NCBI RefSeq assembly: GCF_018446385.1
Contig: NC_055996.1
Span: 52,560,365-52,624,364 of the forward strand
Reading direction: 5' to 3'
Length of the DNA stretch: 64,000 nt
Source: Zingiber officinale
Lineage: Eukaryota > Streptophyta > Magnoliopsida > Zingiberales > Zingiberaceae
The notes beneath the pieces were generated by a model. That model searched no databases. It was not told where the DNA came from and saw only the letters and a program-made list of their open reading frames with translations. Positions 11,305 to 25,100 of the stretch are shown piece by piece. The first letter of the stretch is position 1. Each line of letters begins with the position of its first letter. The position numbers and the translations under genes are program-made.

Positions 11305-14300
11305 ATGACGTCAAATACGAACACCTTCTCCCTGCGATCTGTCCTTGAGAAGGACAAGCTCAACGGAGCAAACTTCCTGGACTGGTACAGGAATCTGAGA
11401 ATAGTTCTCACTCAGGAACGTAAAATGTACGTTCTGGAGCAGCCCATTCCGGAGGCTCCTCTTGCCAATGCCCCGTGAGCTGACAAAGATGCTTACAAGA
11501 AGTATCAAGATGACACATTAGATGTGTCATGTCTAATGCTCGCGACCATGAACTCTGAGCTTCAGAAGCAACACGAGTTAATGGGCGCTTACGATATGGT
11601 TGAACATCTTCATCAACTGTATCAAGGTCAAGCGAGGCATGAGAGATTTGAGATCTCAAGGGCACTGTTTCAGTGCAAGATGTCAGACGGGGCTCCAGTA
11701 GGCATATATGTACTCAAAATGATTGGGTACATAGAGAACCTACAAAGGTTGGGGTTCCCTCTTGGCCAAGAGCTGGCCACTGACCTGATCTTGCAATCCT
11801 TGCCGGATAGCTACAGTCAATTCGTTCTAAACTACAATATGAACGAGATTGACAAGCCACTGCCCGAGCTACTCAGCATGTTAAGAACTGCTGAGCTAAA
11901 CCTTAAGAAGGCTAAGCCCAACACTGTTCTGATGATTCAGAAACATAAGGGCAAGGGAAAGCCCAAAGGCAAGGGAAAGTCCCAAGCCAAGGGCAAAGGC
12001 AAGGCACTGAAGCCGAAAGGAGGGGTCGCCAAGGATGCCTGCGGTCAGACCGGGCACTGGAAGAGGAACTGCAAGGTATACTTGAAGGATCTTAAGAAGA
12101 AGCGAAGTGAGACTTCCACTTCAGGTATATATGTTATAGAAGTCAATCTATCTATTTCTACATCATGGGTATTAGATACTGGATGTGCTTCTCACATTTG
12201 TACTGATGTGCAGGCGCTGAGAAATAGCAGGGCATTGACAAAGGGCGAGGTGGACCTACGAGTAGGCAATGGAGCACGGGTTGCTGCTGTTGCTGTAGGG
12301 ACTTACTTTTTATCTCTGCCCTCTGGGCTTGTACTAGAGTTAGACGATTGTTGTTATGTGCCTGCATTAACTAAGAACATTATTTCAGTTTCTTGTTTGG
12401 ACAAGAAAGGTTTCTCGTTTACTATAAAGAACAAATGTTGTTCCGTTTATTTAAACGATATGTTCTATTGTAGTGCACCTCTGTTAAACGGACTCTATAT
12501 TCTAGACCTTGAGAGCCCTATCTATAACGTAAATACCAAGAGGTTCAAGTCAAATGACATGAACCAAACTTACCTTTGGCACTGTCGCTTAGGTCATATA
12601 AATGACAAGCGCTTATCCCAACTCCATAAGGATGGTTTGTTGGACTCATTTGATTTTGAATCATATGAGATATGCGAGTCATGCCTACGAGGCAAGATGA
12701 CCAAGACTCCCTTTAGTGGGCACAGCGAGAGAGCAACTGATTTGTTAGGACTCATACATAGTGATGTATGTGGCCCTTTCAATGTTGCTGCTAGAGGCGG
12801 TTATAGGTACTTCATCACATTTACTGATGATTTCAGTAGATATGGTTATGTGTACTTGATGACACATAAGTCTGAATCCTTTGAAAAGTTCAAAGAATTC
12901 AAGAATGAAGTACAGAACCAGCTTGGCAAGAGTATTAAGATACTTCGATTAGATCGAGGTGGAGAATACCTTAGCCATGAGTTTCGTGACTACCTAGCTG
13001 AGTGTGGGATTCTATCCCAACTCACTCCTCCTGGAACACCATAGTGGAATGGTGTATCCAAAAGGAGGAATCGTACCCTATTAGATATGGTACGATCTAT
13101 GATGAGTCACACTGATCTTCCGACATACCTTTGGGGCTATGCTCTAGACACGACAGCTTTTATACTCAACCGAGTTTCATCCAAGGCCGTGATAAAGACA
13201 CCATATAGGATATGGACTGGGAGAGATGCCCAGGTGTCTTTCATGAGGGTTTGGGGTTGTGAGGCTTACGTTCGACGTCAAGTCTCAGACAAGTTAGGAC
13301 CCAAATCCGACAAGTGCTATTTTATCGGATATCCCAAGGAAACTAAGGGATATTACTTCTACATTCCCAGTCAGCACAAGCTAGTTGTGGCAAAGACTGG
13401 GGTCTTTCTAGAAAGGGTCTTTATTTCTAGAAAGATTAGTGGGAGCGCGTTCGATCTTGAAGAAGTCAAGATGCGAACAATAACACTGATGCCTCGATGG
13501 AAATTGAACTGGAACCACAAAGTGTTGTGGATGATGTTGTTCCACAAGGAGTTGAGGAACAACAACCAGTTCAAGTAGACATACCTCTTCGCAGGTCTGA
13601 TAGGGTACGTCGTCGGCCTGAGAGATACTCATTTCTCTTGTCTGACCATGATGACGTTATGCTCATAGAGGATGAGCCTACCACTTATCAGGAAGCTGTG
13701 ATGAGACCAGATTCCGAGAAATGGCTAGAGGCCATGAGATCCGAAATGAAATCCATGTACACCAACCAAGTATGGACTTTGGTTGATCCACCTGAAGGGG
13801 TAAAACCCATTGGGTGTAAGTGGGTCTTTAAGAGAAAGACTGACATGGATGGACTTATCTATAAGGGTCGCTTGGTAGCTAAAGGTTTCAAGCAGATTCA
13901 TGGTATTGACTATGATGAAACCTTTTCTCCAGTAGCGATGTTTAAGTCCATTCGAATCATGCTTGCTATTGCAGCCTACCATGACTATGAGATATGGTAG
14001 ATGGATGTCAAAACCGCGTTTCTGAATGGAAACATGCTCGAGGATGTGTACATGACACAACCTGAGGGTTTTGTAGATCCACAGCATACTAGCTGCATAG
14101 GTCCATTTATGGACTAAAGCAAGCTTCTCGGAGATGGAATCTTCGATTCGATGATGCAATCAAACAGTTTGGTTTCATCAAGAACGAAGATGAACCTTGT
14201 GTCTACAAGAAGGTTGTAGGGGGCATAGTTGTCTTCCTCATATTGTATGTGGATGACATACTACTCATTGGGAAGGATATCCCTATGCTTCAGTCTGTCA

Positions 14301-15229
14301 AGACTTGGCTAGGGAGTTGCTTCTCAATGAAGGACTTAGGTGAGGCATCCCGCATTCTAGGGATACAGATCTATAGAGATAGATCTAAGAGATTGTTTGG
14401 CCTAAGTCAGAGTACATACATTGACAAGGTACTCCTACGGTTTGCCATGCAGAACTCCAAGAAGGGATTTCTGCCGATGTCACATGGCGTGAGTCTTTCG
14501 AAGACTCAAGGTCCCTCTTCTAGAGAGGAGAGAGACCGCATGGATCAGATCCCTTATGCCTCAGCCATAGGATCGATCATGTACGCCATGCTATGTACTG
14601 ATGTCTCGTATGCTTTGAGCATGACGAGCATATACCAGTCAGATCCAGGTGAAAGTCACTGGATAGCGGTCAAGAATATTCTTAAGTACTTAAGAAGGAC
14701 TAAAGAATATTTCTTGATATATGGAGGCAATGATGAGCTAGCTGTAAAGGGTTACAGTGATGCTAGCTTCCAGACCGACCAGGATGACTATAGATCGCAG
14801 TCGGGGTTCGTATTTTGCATTAATGGTGGTGCTGTCAGCTGGAAGAGTTCGAAGCAGGATACAGTAGCTGATTCTACAACAGAAGCCGAGTACATTGCTG
14901 CATCAGAGGCAGCAAAGGAGGCAGTTTGGATCCGCAAGTTCATCACTGAACTTGGGGTGGTTCCTAACATTGCTGACCCCATTGAGCTCTATTGTGACAA
15001 CAATGGAGCTATAGCACAGGCGAAGGAACCTCGCTCACACCAGCGGACCAAACACATACTACGGCGCTTCCATCTCATTCGAGAGATCATCGAGAGAGGA
15101 GATGTGAAGATTTGCAGAGTACCTACAGAGGCTAACATCGCAGATCCCTTGACCAAGGCTTTGGCACAGAAGAAGCATGATGGTCACACTAGGTCATTTG
15201 GGCTTAGAGCCTACACTGATTGGCACTAG
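11305..15229 (+). pseudogene. Gag-pol polyprotein of copia element B, disrupted
   Basis: Starting at ATG 11305 the order is as follows. Gag comes first (about 11305-12110), with a Lys/Gly-rich region and a zinc knuckle missing its first Cys (ACGQTGHWKRNC). The protease has WVLDTGCASHIC. The integrase has HCRLGH...CESC, HSDVCGPF, TFTDDF and GGEY. The reverse transcriptase has GCKWVFKRK and YVDDILLIG. RNase H has SDASF, TEAEYIAASEA and LYCDNNGAI, and the end is at 15229. Breaks are TGA at 11476, TAG at 13042 and TAG at 13998 (each one C-to-T step from CGA or CAG), a frame change at about 13480-13497, and a short deletion/frame change near 14095-14105. An intact protein of this type would copy and integrate the element. 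This copy could not make it. Confidence 0.93.
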
Positions 15230-15234
15230 TGCTA

Positions 15235-15242
15235 GTGGGAGA
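15235..15242 (+). other. Polypurine tract of element B
   Basis: GTGGGAGA immediately precedes the 3' LTR start at 15244, in the usual place for plus-strand priming. Confidence 0.75.
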
Positions 15243-15243
15243 T

Positions 15244-17061
15244 TGTTAGCTAGAGCCTTAGAGCCAATCATTTGATGATTTTATTTTAGACTTATTGTAT
15301 CATATTCTATATAAATAAAGGCATTTAGATTTTGGTTATTATACTTACTTGTATTGGTGCCAAATAAACTAAGTATAATAATGTCCTTGAGTAGATGGTT
15401 CTCCCTATATCAATCGGTTAGTTGAACCGATAGTGAGATGATATAGGGAACACTACTCTAAATCATTCCTAGTCGAGTATTAACATTCAGGGACAATGTT
15501 AATGCAATAAAACTAGCATGTAGGTCAACTCGATGACTTGATCTCACAAGTCATGGATATGGAGATATCAAGTTGACACATGAGTATGCATTGGAGAATG
15601 TATACTGAATGACCCGCCATGAGAAAGTATCATGGATCGTTATATGAGTGTCATATACTTTCTCATGTGGCTATTAGTATGACTATTAGTCCTTAGACCT
15701 GAAGTCACCATGGATCCCTACATAAGGAGTTATGTACTTTGGTTTCGTCAAACGTCACCCGTAACTGGGTGGACTATAAAGGCAATTACTGGGTATTTTT
15801 TGAATTATGTAGAGGGATGTGAGTGATGTAGATGGGATCTATCCCTCCCATATGACGGGAGCGACATCGGTATTCTTGATAGAGTGAGACCACTAAGTGC
15901 ATGGCCATGCCCAAATGAGTCAACATTAGATGTTGAGCTCATTTGATCGAGTGAGTCTACTTGGAGTTCAAGATTTAGATTGATTAGAGGATGACACGGT
16001 CTATGCCTCATATTGATCAATCTAGATGTCTAGAATAGAAGGACAATGTCATATATTGTGAGGAGTCACAATTAGTAGTCACAAGGTGATGTTGGATCTC
16101 AACATTCTTGTAACTTGGGTAGTAATGATGTGTTGCTAGATACCGCTCATTACTTATGCTCCTAAATGGGTTTAGGGGCATTGCCAACGTTACAAGAACC
16201 TATAGGGTCACACACTAAGGGCAATTAGATGGAGACTAGGTTCATTTGATGAACCTAAATGATTAGGTTCATATGATGAACCAAATTGGATTAAGAGTAA
16301 TCCAAAGGAGGTTAATTGAGTTGGACTCAAGTTGGTTCATGTGTTAAGTGAGTCTAATTTGGATTTAGACTCATTTAATTAATTTAATTCAATGAATAGA
16401 GATTCATTAAATTAAATTGGCTTGAACCAATGGTTAGATTAGATCAACCAAGGGATAGAAGTGGTCAAGTTTGACTTGACTTAAGTAGGAAGATGAAGAG
16501 TCAAGTTTTTGACTTGACTTTGACTTGACCAATGCCACATCATCAAGGCATCTTCATTTGGTCAAGTTTGACTTGACCAAATGCCACCTCATGGGAGTTA
16601 CCAAGAGTTGTGACTCTTGATATTCCATGGGGGTTACAAGGCTTAATGTGGCCGGCCACTTTTTGTGTGGATGAATGTTTTTATTTTCATTCAAGGCTAA
16701 TTGATTTCATCTTCTTCCTCTTGCTCACAATTCTTCTCTCCCTCTCCTCCTTCTTGCCGAGACCTTGCTTGAGTGCTAGCACACTCTAAGATTTCTTCTC
16801 CATCTCTTGCTTGTGTGGATACACATAGAGAAGTGTCTACTTTGACACTTTCGAGATCCGGCGAACCGAGGACTAGCGGGATTGCGAAGGGCTTCGCTAC
16901 AAAGGTATAAAATGGTTTATCCTTATGTAGATCTACTGTAGATCAACGTTTAAACTCGTACTCATATTTTTCAAATTTTTCCTTGCACGGATCTACGGCT
17001 TTGGGTGATTCGGGGTTTCCGCGACGCGAAAAGTGGTTTTCGCGGCCCGAAAAACCCAACA
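15244..17061 (+). repeat. 3' LTR of element B, uninterrupted
   Basis: It runs from TGTTAGCTAGAGCC to AACCCAACA, 1818 bp, and is followed by the target duplicate AATTT. It preserves the pre-insertion state of the site that in the 5' LTR holds the family A solo LTR. Confidence 0.95.
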
Positions 17062-17066
17062 AATTT

Positions 17067-17975
17067 AAATTGGCACAAATGCAAAAAGAAATACCAAGTT
17101 GGAAATTTGGTATTCTATTGAGGGGTTAAGGGAAAATATAAACCTTAATCAAACTAATTACTCTTTGGAAGAGTAAGTTTTCCCAAACCTTGAGGAATCA
17201 CATCAAAGGTAAGTTGGCACACTTGGAGAAAGGATAAGAAATATCTAGTTGAGATATTAGTATGTTCTTAAGGGATTAAGAGCAAAATTAAGTCTCAATC
17301 TAAATGTTTGATTCTTAAAAAGAGTAATATGTGCCAAACAAATATTTGAGGATTGAATTATTAATTTCAATTGGCACAAATAAAAAGAGGTAAAAGAAAT
17401 GTCAAGTTGGGTTTTGGCATTTCTTCAAGAAATGGGCAATTTATGATTAAATTTTAAGGTTTAGCTAAGAATTAAGGATACTTAGATAGATTATCTAGGC
17501 ATATTTTATTTATGCTAAAATATCATGTTTGATTGCCCATCACATGTCATGACATCATATTTATTTTTGGATTCATGATTATTATGAAAAATATAAAAAT
17601 ATCATGTCATGTCATACATACATCATGTAGTTATAAGAAATTTTCTTTTGAAAATTATTTCTTTTTTATGTATGTCATAACATCATGCATTACGTTAATC
17701 TCCTTGTAATTAAGGACAAAAGGCATTTATTATGAATGGAAGTGTCCCAACAAGTGGGATCATATCAAGTGACATCCTAGATGGATAATCATGATTTTCA
17801 CAATGCCTAGATAGAGATGCATGATCCCTTAGTTTAGGGCAAAACTAAATATACATCTCACAAATGATCATAAGGTGACTTGTATGTGTTTTGATACACA
17901 TTAGATACAAGTGAGATGTTAGGATGGTGAATAAAACTCAAGATGTTGATTTAGTGCATCTTGTTGAGTTTTAGG
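17067..17975 (+). other. Middle internal segment of element C
   Basis: Non-coding AT-rich sequence continues the 'caaatttgggg..aagtgccaa' tandem pattern interrupted at 5196. Copies of 'atcatgtcatg' and 'catacatacatcatg' occur near 17540-17700. The segment ends in TTAGG (17971-17975), the target duplicate of the next insertion. Confidence 0.6.
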
Positions 17976-20646
17976 TGTTAGAGTGTATACTAAAAGCCTA
18001 GCTTTTGGTATAAACATTTATCTAGAAATAAGAATCACATTGGTCAAATATCTACATTTATGATAAATGTAGTTGTTCAATTAATTTATATAGTAGATAA
18101 CATGGTGTGTGGTGTCACACACAGAGGATCATGTTATCAGTACCTTATAAATTATAAACAGTAGCTCACGACCATAATGGAAAGGAACAAACCATTGGAA
18201 GGTCGTAGTGTAATTAGGTATTAGTTTATCTTAACTATATAATTACACTAGTACACTTAGAGTGTATTGAGTAGGACAATTAGAGGTCGTTTCTTTTATA
18301 CTGACTTTATAAAGAAACAAAGACCTCAGTTATTATGGAAGTGTGTGCTCTTAATCCTAATATAATAACGAGCACATATATTTGATATTTATTTCTTTAA
18401 TTTATCAATGGGTGAGATTTAGTTCGATGAATCAATAAGCCCGATAAGTTGGGAAATGATATCACTTATAGTGTGTGTTGTTGATTATAGAAGAAAACTG
18501 TCCTAGTGATCTAGGTTGAGAATGTCCCCAAGAGGAGCTCATAAGGATTGTCATGTTAAACCCTGCAGGTGGACATAGTTCGACATGACGATGAAGTTGA
18601 GTGGTACTACTCTTGGAGCTAGATATTAATTAAGTGAGTTGTCAGTAACTTACTTAATTAGTGGACATTTGTTATCTTAAACACAGAGAGACTAACACAC
18701 TCATAATAAGAAGGAGCCCAAAATGTAATTTGGGATTGGTGCGGTAGTTCAATAATAGTTCTTTAGTGGAATGAATTATTATTGATGAAATTTAGTTGTG
18801 TGTTCGGGGCGAACACGGGATGCTTAATTTCATCGGGAGACCAAAACCAATTCCTCCTCTCGGTCCCTATCGTAGCCTCTAGTATATAGAGATTTATACC
18901 CACCGCATACCCACCTTCTTACCCATCCAATGGGGCCGGCCAAGCTAGCTTGGAACCCAAGCTAGGGCCGGCCAAGACCAAGTGGATGAGCCATGTAGGT
19001 GGCCGGCTAAAGCTTGGGTCCCAAGCTTAGGTGGCCGGCCACTAGAATATTAAAAGGATTTTTATTAAAATTATTTCTTATGTGGATATCATGATTTTAA
19101 AAGAGAGTTTAAAAATTAAAAATTTCCTTTTATAACTTTCTACAAAAGATTAAGAGAAGAGATTAATCTCTTTCCTTATTTGTAGATTAAAAGGATGGTT
19201 TTAATTTTTGGTAAAAACCTTCCTTATTTGTAAATCATCTACATGTTTAAAAGAGAGTTTAAAATTTGAAATCTTTCCTTATTTGTTGATTAAAGGAGGA
19301 TTTTAAATTTTAAGAAAACTTTCCTTTTTAACCACGTTCATGATTTAAAAGAAAGTTTAAAAATTAATAATTCTCTTTTATTAAGTTTCTACAAAAGATT
19401 GAGAAAAGATTTGATATCTTTCCTTATTTGTAGATTAAAAGAGATTTTAATTTTTAGAGATAACTTTCTTTTTATCCACATGTTTAAAAGAAAGATTTTA
19501 ATTTATTAAATTTCCTTTTTATAAACCAATCATGAAGGGATTAAATTATTGAAGAAATTTTATAAATTTCTGGAGACAAATTAGGAAGTTTTAATTAATT
19601 AAAACTCTCCTTGTTTGTAGCTTTGGTGTGGCCGGCCATGTAAATTGAGAAAAGGAAAATTGTTTTAATTAAATAAATTTTTCCTTTTCATGGAAAAAGA
19701 ATTAAGGAAGTTTTTAATTAAATTTCCTTATTTGCCAAGACCAAGGATTATAAAAGAGGGGGTAGAGAAGGCTTCATGGTGAACAACCTCTATTATTTCT
19801 CTCCCTCTTTTCCTTGGTGTTGTGGCCGGCCAACCTCTCTTCCTCTTGGTGGTGGCCGAACCTTTTCTATTTTCTTGGAGCTCTTGTGGTGGCCGGATAC
19901 TACTTGGAGAAGAAGAAGAAGAAGGAGAGAAAGCTTGTATCCCTTGGAGCTTGGTTCGTGGAAAAAGATCTTCATCTTTTGGAAGCTTTGTGCTTGGCCG
20001 AAACTTGAAGAAAGGAGAAGAAGGTGCTTTGGTGGATTCTCATCTCGGAAGATCGTTGCCCACACAACGTCCGAGGTTAGAAGAGGAATACGGTAGAAGA
20101 TCAAGAGGTCTTTCTAAAAGGTATAACTAGTATTTTTTCTTTCCGCATCATACTAGTTATTTTTGGAAATAATACCAAATACAAGAGGCTTACGATTCTA
20201 GTATTTCGAATATGTTTTTCGAAGTTGTGTTCTTTTGTTTTATTTTTCCTTGTGATTTGATTGTTCTTTTCTGTTAACCTAAAGTTATTTTAGGAAATTA
20301 AATATTAGATTTCTATAAAAGGTTTTGTCTAGTCGGTGGTGGTTGCTCCCATATCCAAGAAGGTCATGTGCCTCGCCATGTCAGTACTGGGAACCAATTA
20401 TGGAAATTAATATTTAATGGAATTAATAACTTAAGGTGATTTGGGTCGAACGTGTTAAGTTCCGCAGGAGATCCAAGTCAAAACCTAAAAGAACAAATAG
20501 ATTAAGTTTTGGATCAAACGTGTTAAGTTCCGCAGGCGATCCAAAATTTAATTTAAAAGAACACATGGTAGCTAGGAAAAGGTTCAGACCTTTGTACAAA
20601 ATTTTTATACAGTGGAACCTCTAGGCTTTCCGAGTAGCAACCAACA
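17976..20646 (+). repeat. 5' LTR of the full-length family A element
   Basis: A TATA box TATAAAAG is at 19749-19756. Downstream is a transcribed-type region with 'ggccgg' motifs and short frames (19776-20130) that recur in every LTR copy and are not genes. The U3 contains AT-rich repeated 'ttcctta tttgtagatta' units (about 19060-19460). Confidence 0.93.
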
Positions 20647-20648
20647 AT

Positions 20649-20660
20649 TGGTATCAGAGC
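20649..20660 (+). other. Primer binding site of the full-length family A element
   Basis: TGGTATCAGAGC lies two bases after the 5' LTR end and is complementary to initiator tRNA-Met. Confidence 0.9.
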
Positions 20661-21534
20661 TAGGGTTTTGCCTCTGTGTATTTGGTATTAGTTTAATTAT
20701 GCACATGTCATACATAATTTAGGCAGGTTAATAGTAGGATGTGCTAACTTTGTGGATGCAGGATCCAACTATTATGGCTTATAGTTATTATGTGTGTGAT
20801 TGGACCCTTGGACATGTCAAGGGCATTTTATTGTGTGTGCATGATTGTATTATAAAATACAGGAGTGTATTTAGTTTTATTAAGATTTTATTTTGATCTA
20901 GATACATGTACATTCCTTTTATGGAATATAGGATCAAAAATGTAAAATTCTATTTATGTCGCGGATCGAATCTTGCAAAGCGTGGAACCTTCTAAGGACC
21001 AGAGGCGCAGTGGAACTAGGAGCAAGATGGATGCGACAGCTAGACCCGGTGGCGGTGGCCAAATATAGCAGCTTGGGATGACAACACACGGGGGACAACT
21101 AGAGATAAAAGCCATAATAGTTGAAAATTAGATTTTCAATTTATTGCTTTTATATGTGCATGTTGGTTTACATATTTAGTAGGCTAGCATAGTTAAAATT
21201 CCTCATTTATAAATAACTAAGTGGGAGAGGGATTTTTAAGTAAATCCCATGGTCTCCATTACTGGTTTGTAAGTGATGCAAACAAGCTTGCGCGTTGGCT
21301 CTGAGTGCCTTCCTCCATAACGGATGAGCTTGTTTGTGGATCACTAGAACAGACTTCCATTTTTGGATGACTATAGGAAGTTAATTAAGAGCGTGTGATC
21401 TTCCCCAACGGAAGGGGCATAATCTTATTAATGGACTTAGTGTCAAGTAATGGTATACACTTAAACACATCTAATAGTATCCTCCCCATCGGAGTCACTG
21501 CTATTATTTGTGTGACCAAATGAAACCAACTATT

Positions 21535-21960
21535 AATTTGTCATAAAACTAGGTTGACAAGATAATAAAATTAAAGGGTTAAAACCCTCTTACAAATGAT
21601 TGATTTTGTATACGTCCACACTAACGTGGCATACAAAATTAACGGTGTTTGAGATAATTTTATTTGTCATAAAGATACGTTGACAAGATAGTTAATGGGT
21701 AAAACCCTCCTTTTACAAATGTTGAATTTGTATACGTCCACACTAACGTGGCATGTAAAATTCACGGTGTTTGAGGTGTTGGTAAATTTAAATAATATTG
21801 TTTGAGGAATCAATGTTATTTTAAATTCAAAGAGTTTTGACCAAATATTTGATCAAAGACAGATCAACTATTAATTTTATTCGTCATAAAGTAAAGTTGA
21901 CGAGATAATAAAATTAATGAATAAAATCTCCTCTTCGATTTTGTATACACAAAATTCATG
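21535..21960 (+). repeat. Three tandem ~122-bp units where gag would be expected
   Basis: Each unit has a 'tgtcataaa.ta.gttgac.agata' start, 'taaaaccctc', 'tttgtatacgtccacactaa' and 'cgtggcat' segments, and a 'cacggtgtttgag' end. Two units are clear (about 21538-21655 and 21661-21775) and a third is degraded (about 21879-21975). No gag-like protein can be read around them. Confidence 0.65.
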
Positions 21961-22139
21961 GAGATTTTAAGGAGTTGATCTTGACCAAATGTTTTTGTGA
22001 TTCTTAGGATGTTTGTCAATCCCTAGTAGTCATACTATAGAAAAAGACTTAGTAGTCCCAATTGTAATGATTGGAAATAGGATTTGGACATTAAGGTAGA
22101 CTGTCTTCTTAGAACTAAGAACAATTTAGGTGTATTTAA

Positions 22140-25100
22140 TTCATTAGTTGAAACATGTCTAGTGGTGTTATCTACCAGAACCTGGAGTGTAGATACAAGA
22201 TGTCATTAATCATGTCTGCAATTCATTGCAGGGTTCAGGAAACCCGACAACTAAATGAAAGGTAAATCACCGTCCACATGGGCACTACTGTAAAAGTGGT
22301 AGCTATTGCAATGGGAGATGTTTATCCTTTGATAAGAATAAAATATGGATTTTAAGTAATTGTCTTTACGTACCAAGTTTAGAAAGAACCCGATTTCGTT
22401 TCTAAACTATTATAGATATTATGTCTATTTTGATAACAAAGTTGTTATCAAGAAAAATAGGAAAGTTATCTATTCTGGTATGATGGTTGACAATTTATAA
22501 TCCAATAAACTCCCACGATGCAACAAATGGAAATTAGTAACACATCTTCTAATTTTAAGAGAAAGCAACCTTCGGAAATGAACCAATTATATCTTTGGCA
22601 TCTAAAGCTAGGTTATACTTGAGTAGGATTCATTGGTAGCTGATGAACTTTTGGGTTCATTGGTAGTGGAAATCTTTCCAACCTATGAGTCTTACTTGGA
22701 AGGAAAATAACCAAGAAGCTTTTAAGTCCAAGGGGTATGGAGTCAAAGATATGTTGAAAACGGTTCATTCTGATTTGTGTGATCCTATGACTATCAAGAC
22801 AAGAGGTAGTATTGAATATTTTGTCTATTTAATAGACAACTATTCAAGATACAAATAAATTTACTTAATGTACCGCAAGACTAAGTACTTTGATTAGTTC
22901 AAAGAGTACAAGGTTGATGCGGAGAAATGTTAAAGTAAAAAGTCACTATGGAAGATCGTAGTGGCAAGTACCTCTTGAGAGATTTTAGGAGTCACTTATC
23001 AAAAGTTGGATTTCAATCCCAACTAACTGCATCTGGTACACCCCAACAGAATGGTGTAGTAGAAATAAGGTAAAGGACTCTTATGGAATAATTAGATAGA
23101 TGATGAGTTATTCAGAAAATTACCAAATTTGTTTTAAGGATAAACTCTGAAAACGAAAGTGAACATAGTACCTTCCAAGTTAGAACTCTCTACTCATATA
23201 GAATTGCTGAATAGGTGAAAACCTATTTTGAAGCATATTCGGATTCGGGTAATCCAGCACATATGTTAAAGAGAGACAATGATAAGTTGGATAGGAGTTC
23301 ACTTGTTTGTAAGTTATCCTAGATAAACAAAAGTAGGTTTATAGTCTTAAAAATCAGAAGGTCATTGTTAGCATCAATGACTGATTTTTAGAAAATGACT
23401 ATATAATGAACCACGTGCTCATAAGTAAATTTGTTCTTAAGGAAATAATAAAGGACATGTCTAACCTAGTACCAACTGTACAAGATGAGATACCACAAGA
23501 AAACTGCAACACGTATCACAAATGATACACAATTGCATAAAGTGTCTTGTCATAGTGGGAGGGTTGTTAGGCAACCTAAATAGGTTCATGTTTTGGGAGA
23601 GTTTTTGGACTCGATCCCTGAAGGACATAAACCTGATCTCCGGACATATGACGAAGCACTCCAAGATAAATATGCAGCATCTTGGCAAAGAGTAATGAAT
23701 AATAGAATTAGAATATATGTATTCTAATAAAATCTAGAAGCTTATAGAACCACCAAGTGGTGTAAAAGCCTTTGGGTGTAAAAGGTCTATAATAGGAAAA
23801 GAGGGATAGACAGGAAGGTTGAAACCTTCAAAGCAAGGCTTGATGAAAAAGGAAACTTTTTTCACTGGTAGCCATGCTTAAGTCTATCCGGATTCTTTTA
23901 TCTATTTGGCAAGTGGATGTCAAGACAGCATTCCTTAATGGAAGTCTTGAAGAAAGCATCCATATAAAGCAACCAGAAGGGTTCATTGCAAAGGGCTAAG
24001 AGCATCTTGTGTAAAGCTCAATCAGTCTATGGACTAAGGCAAAGCTTCAAGGTCTTGGAACATCCGGTTTATCAAAGTAATTCAGACCTATGGATTTATT
24101 TAGTAACCGGATAAGTCTTGTGTATACAAAAGGTGTGATGGAAGCGTGGTGGTATTTCTTGTACTATACGTAGATAACATTTTTGGTAGTTGGAAACAAT
24201 ATCAAAATGTTGTCAGAAGTAAGGGTATGGTTGTCCAAACAATTAGATATAAAGAACTTGGGAGAATGTATATATTCTTGAGATCAAAGTAATAAGGGAT
24301 CGCAAGAAAAGAATATTTTATTTATCCCAAGCTTCATACATCGGAAAAATCCTTGCTCGTTTTAAAGCATGCAAAACTCCAAGAAAGGTTTCTTACCTTT
24401 TCAGGATGGAGTAACTTTATCTAAAGATATGTCTCTGTAGACATTAAAGGAGATAAAGGAAATAAAGGCAGTTCTTTATGCTTCGGCTGTCGAAAGCCTA
24501 ATGAATGCTTTGCACGAGATAAGAAATCTGTTTTGCCAAGGGCATAGTTGGCAGATATCAAAGTAACACTGGACAAGGACAGTGGACTGCAGTAAAGCAT
24601 ATATTGAAGTACCTTAGATGCACTAGAGATTATATGCTAGCTTACAAGGCAGTTAATTTGGTCCTTGTGGGTTGCATGGATTTTGACTTCCAATCGGATA
24701 GGGACAATAATAAGTCAACCTCGGGGTTTTATGTTTACTTTAGGAGGTAAAGTCATAACTATGGAAGAGTGATAAGCATAGGTGTTTTTCTGGACTCCAC
24801 CATAGAAGTTTAGTATATGGCAAGCCTCTGAGGTAGCCATAAAAGCTGAATGACTCAATAACCTCAAGATAGACTTAGATATGATTTCTGGTTTGTCCAA
24901 AGATTATTACAATTTATTGTAATAATATTGGTGCAGTAGCAAACTCGAAGAAACCATAAGTCTATAAAGGCAAGTAAACACAATAGAGCGCAAGTACCAC
25001 CCAATACGGGAAATCGTATAAACGAGGAGAAGTTGTTGCTGCCTAGAATGCATCAGATGATGACCTATAGATCTTTTCACTAAGGTCCTTAAGGCGAGAG

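Larger units (their letters stand above)
5197..17061 (+). mobile_element. Complete Ty1/copia element, family B (TSD AATTT)
   Basis: LTRs at 5197-9612 (with a 2596-bp later insertion) and 15244-17061 (1818 bp) begin TGTTAGCTAGAGCC and end AACCCAACA. The duplicated target AATTT lies at 5192-5196 and 17062-17066. The PBS TGGTATCAGAGCC is at 9614 and the PPT GTGGGAGA at 15235-15242. The coding order gag, protease, integrase, RT, RNase H defines Ty1/copia. Without the insertion the two LTRs are about 1820 and 1818 bp and differ by scattered substitutions only, so insertion is fairly recent, yet the polyprotein gene is broken. It lies inside element C. Confidence 0.95.

Noticed and set aside
19776..20130. 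Overlapping 60-106 codon frames, repeated at 26975-27335 and in part at 7213-7732
   Set aside because: They lie in the transcribed part of family A LTRs, occur in several frames at once and reflect 'ggccgg' and 'gaagaagaag' composition, not a conserved protein.
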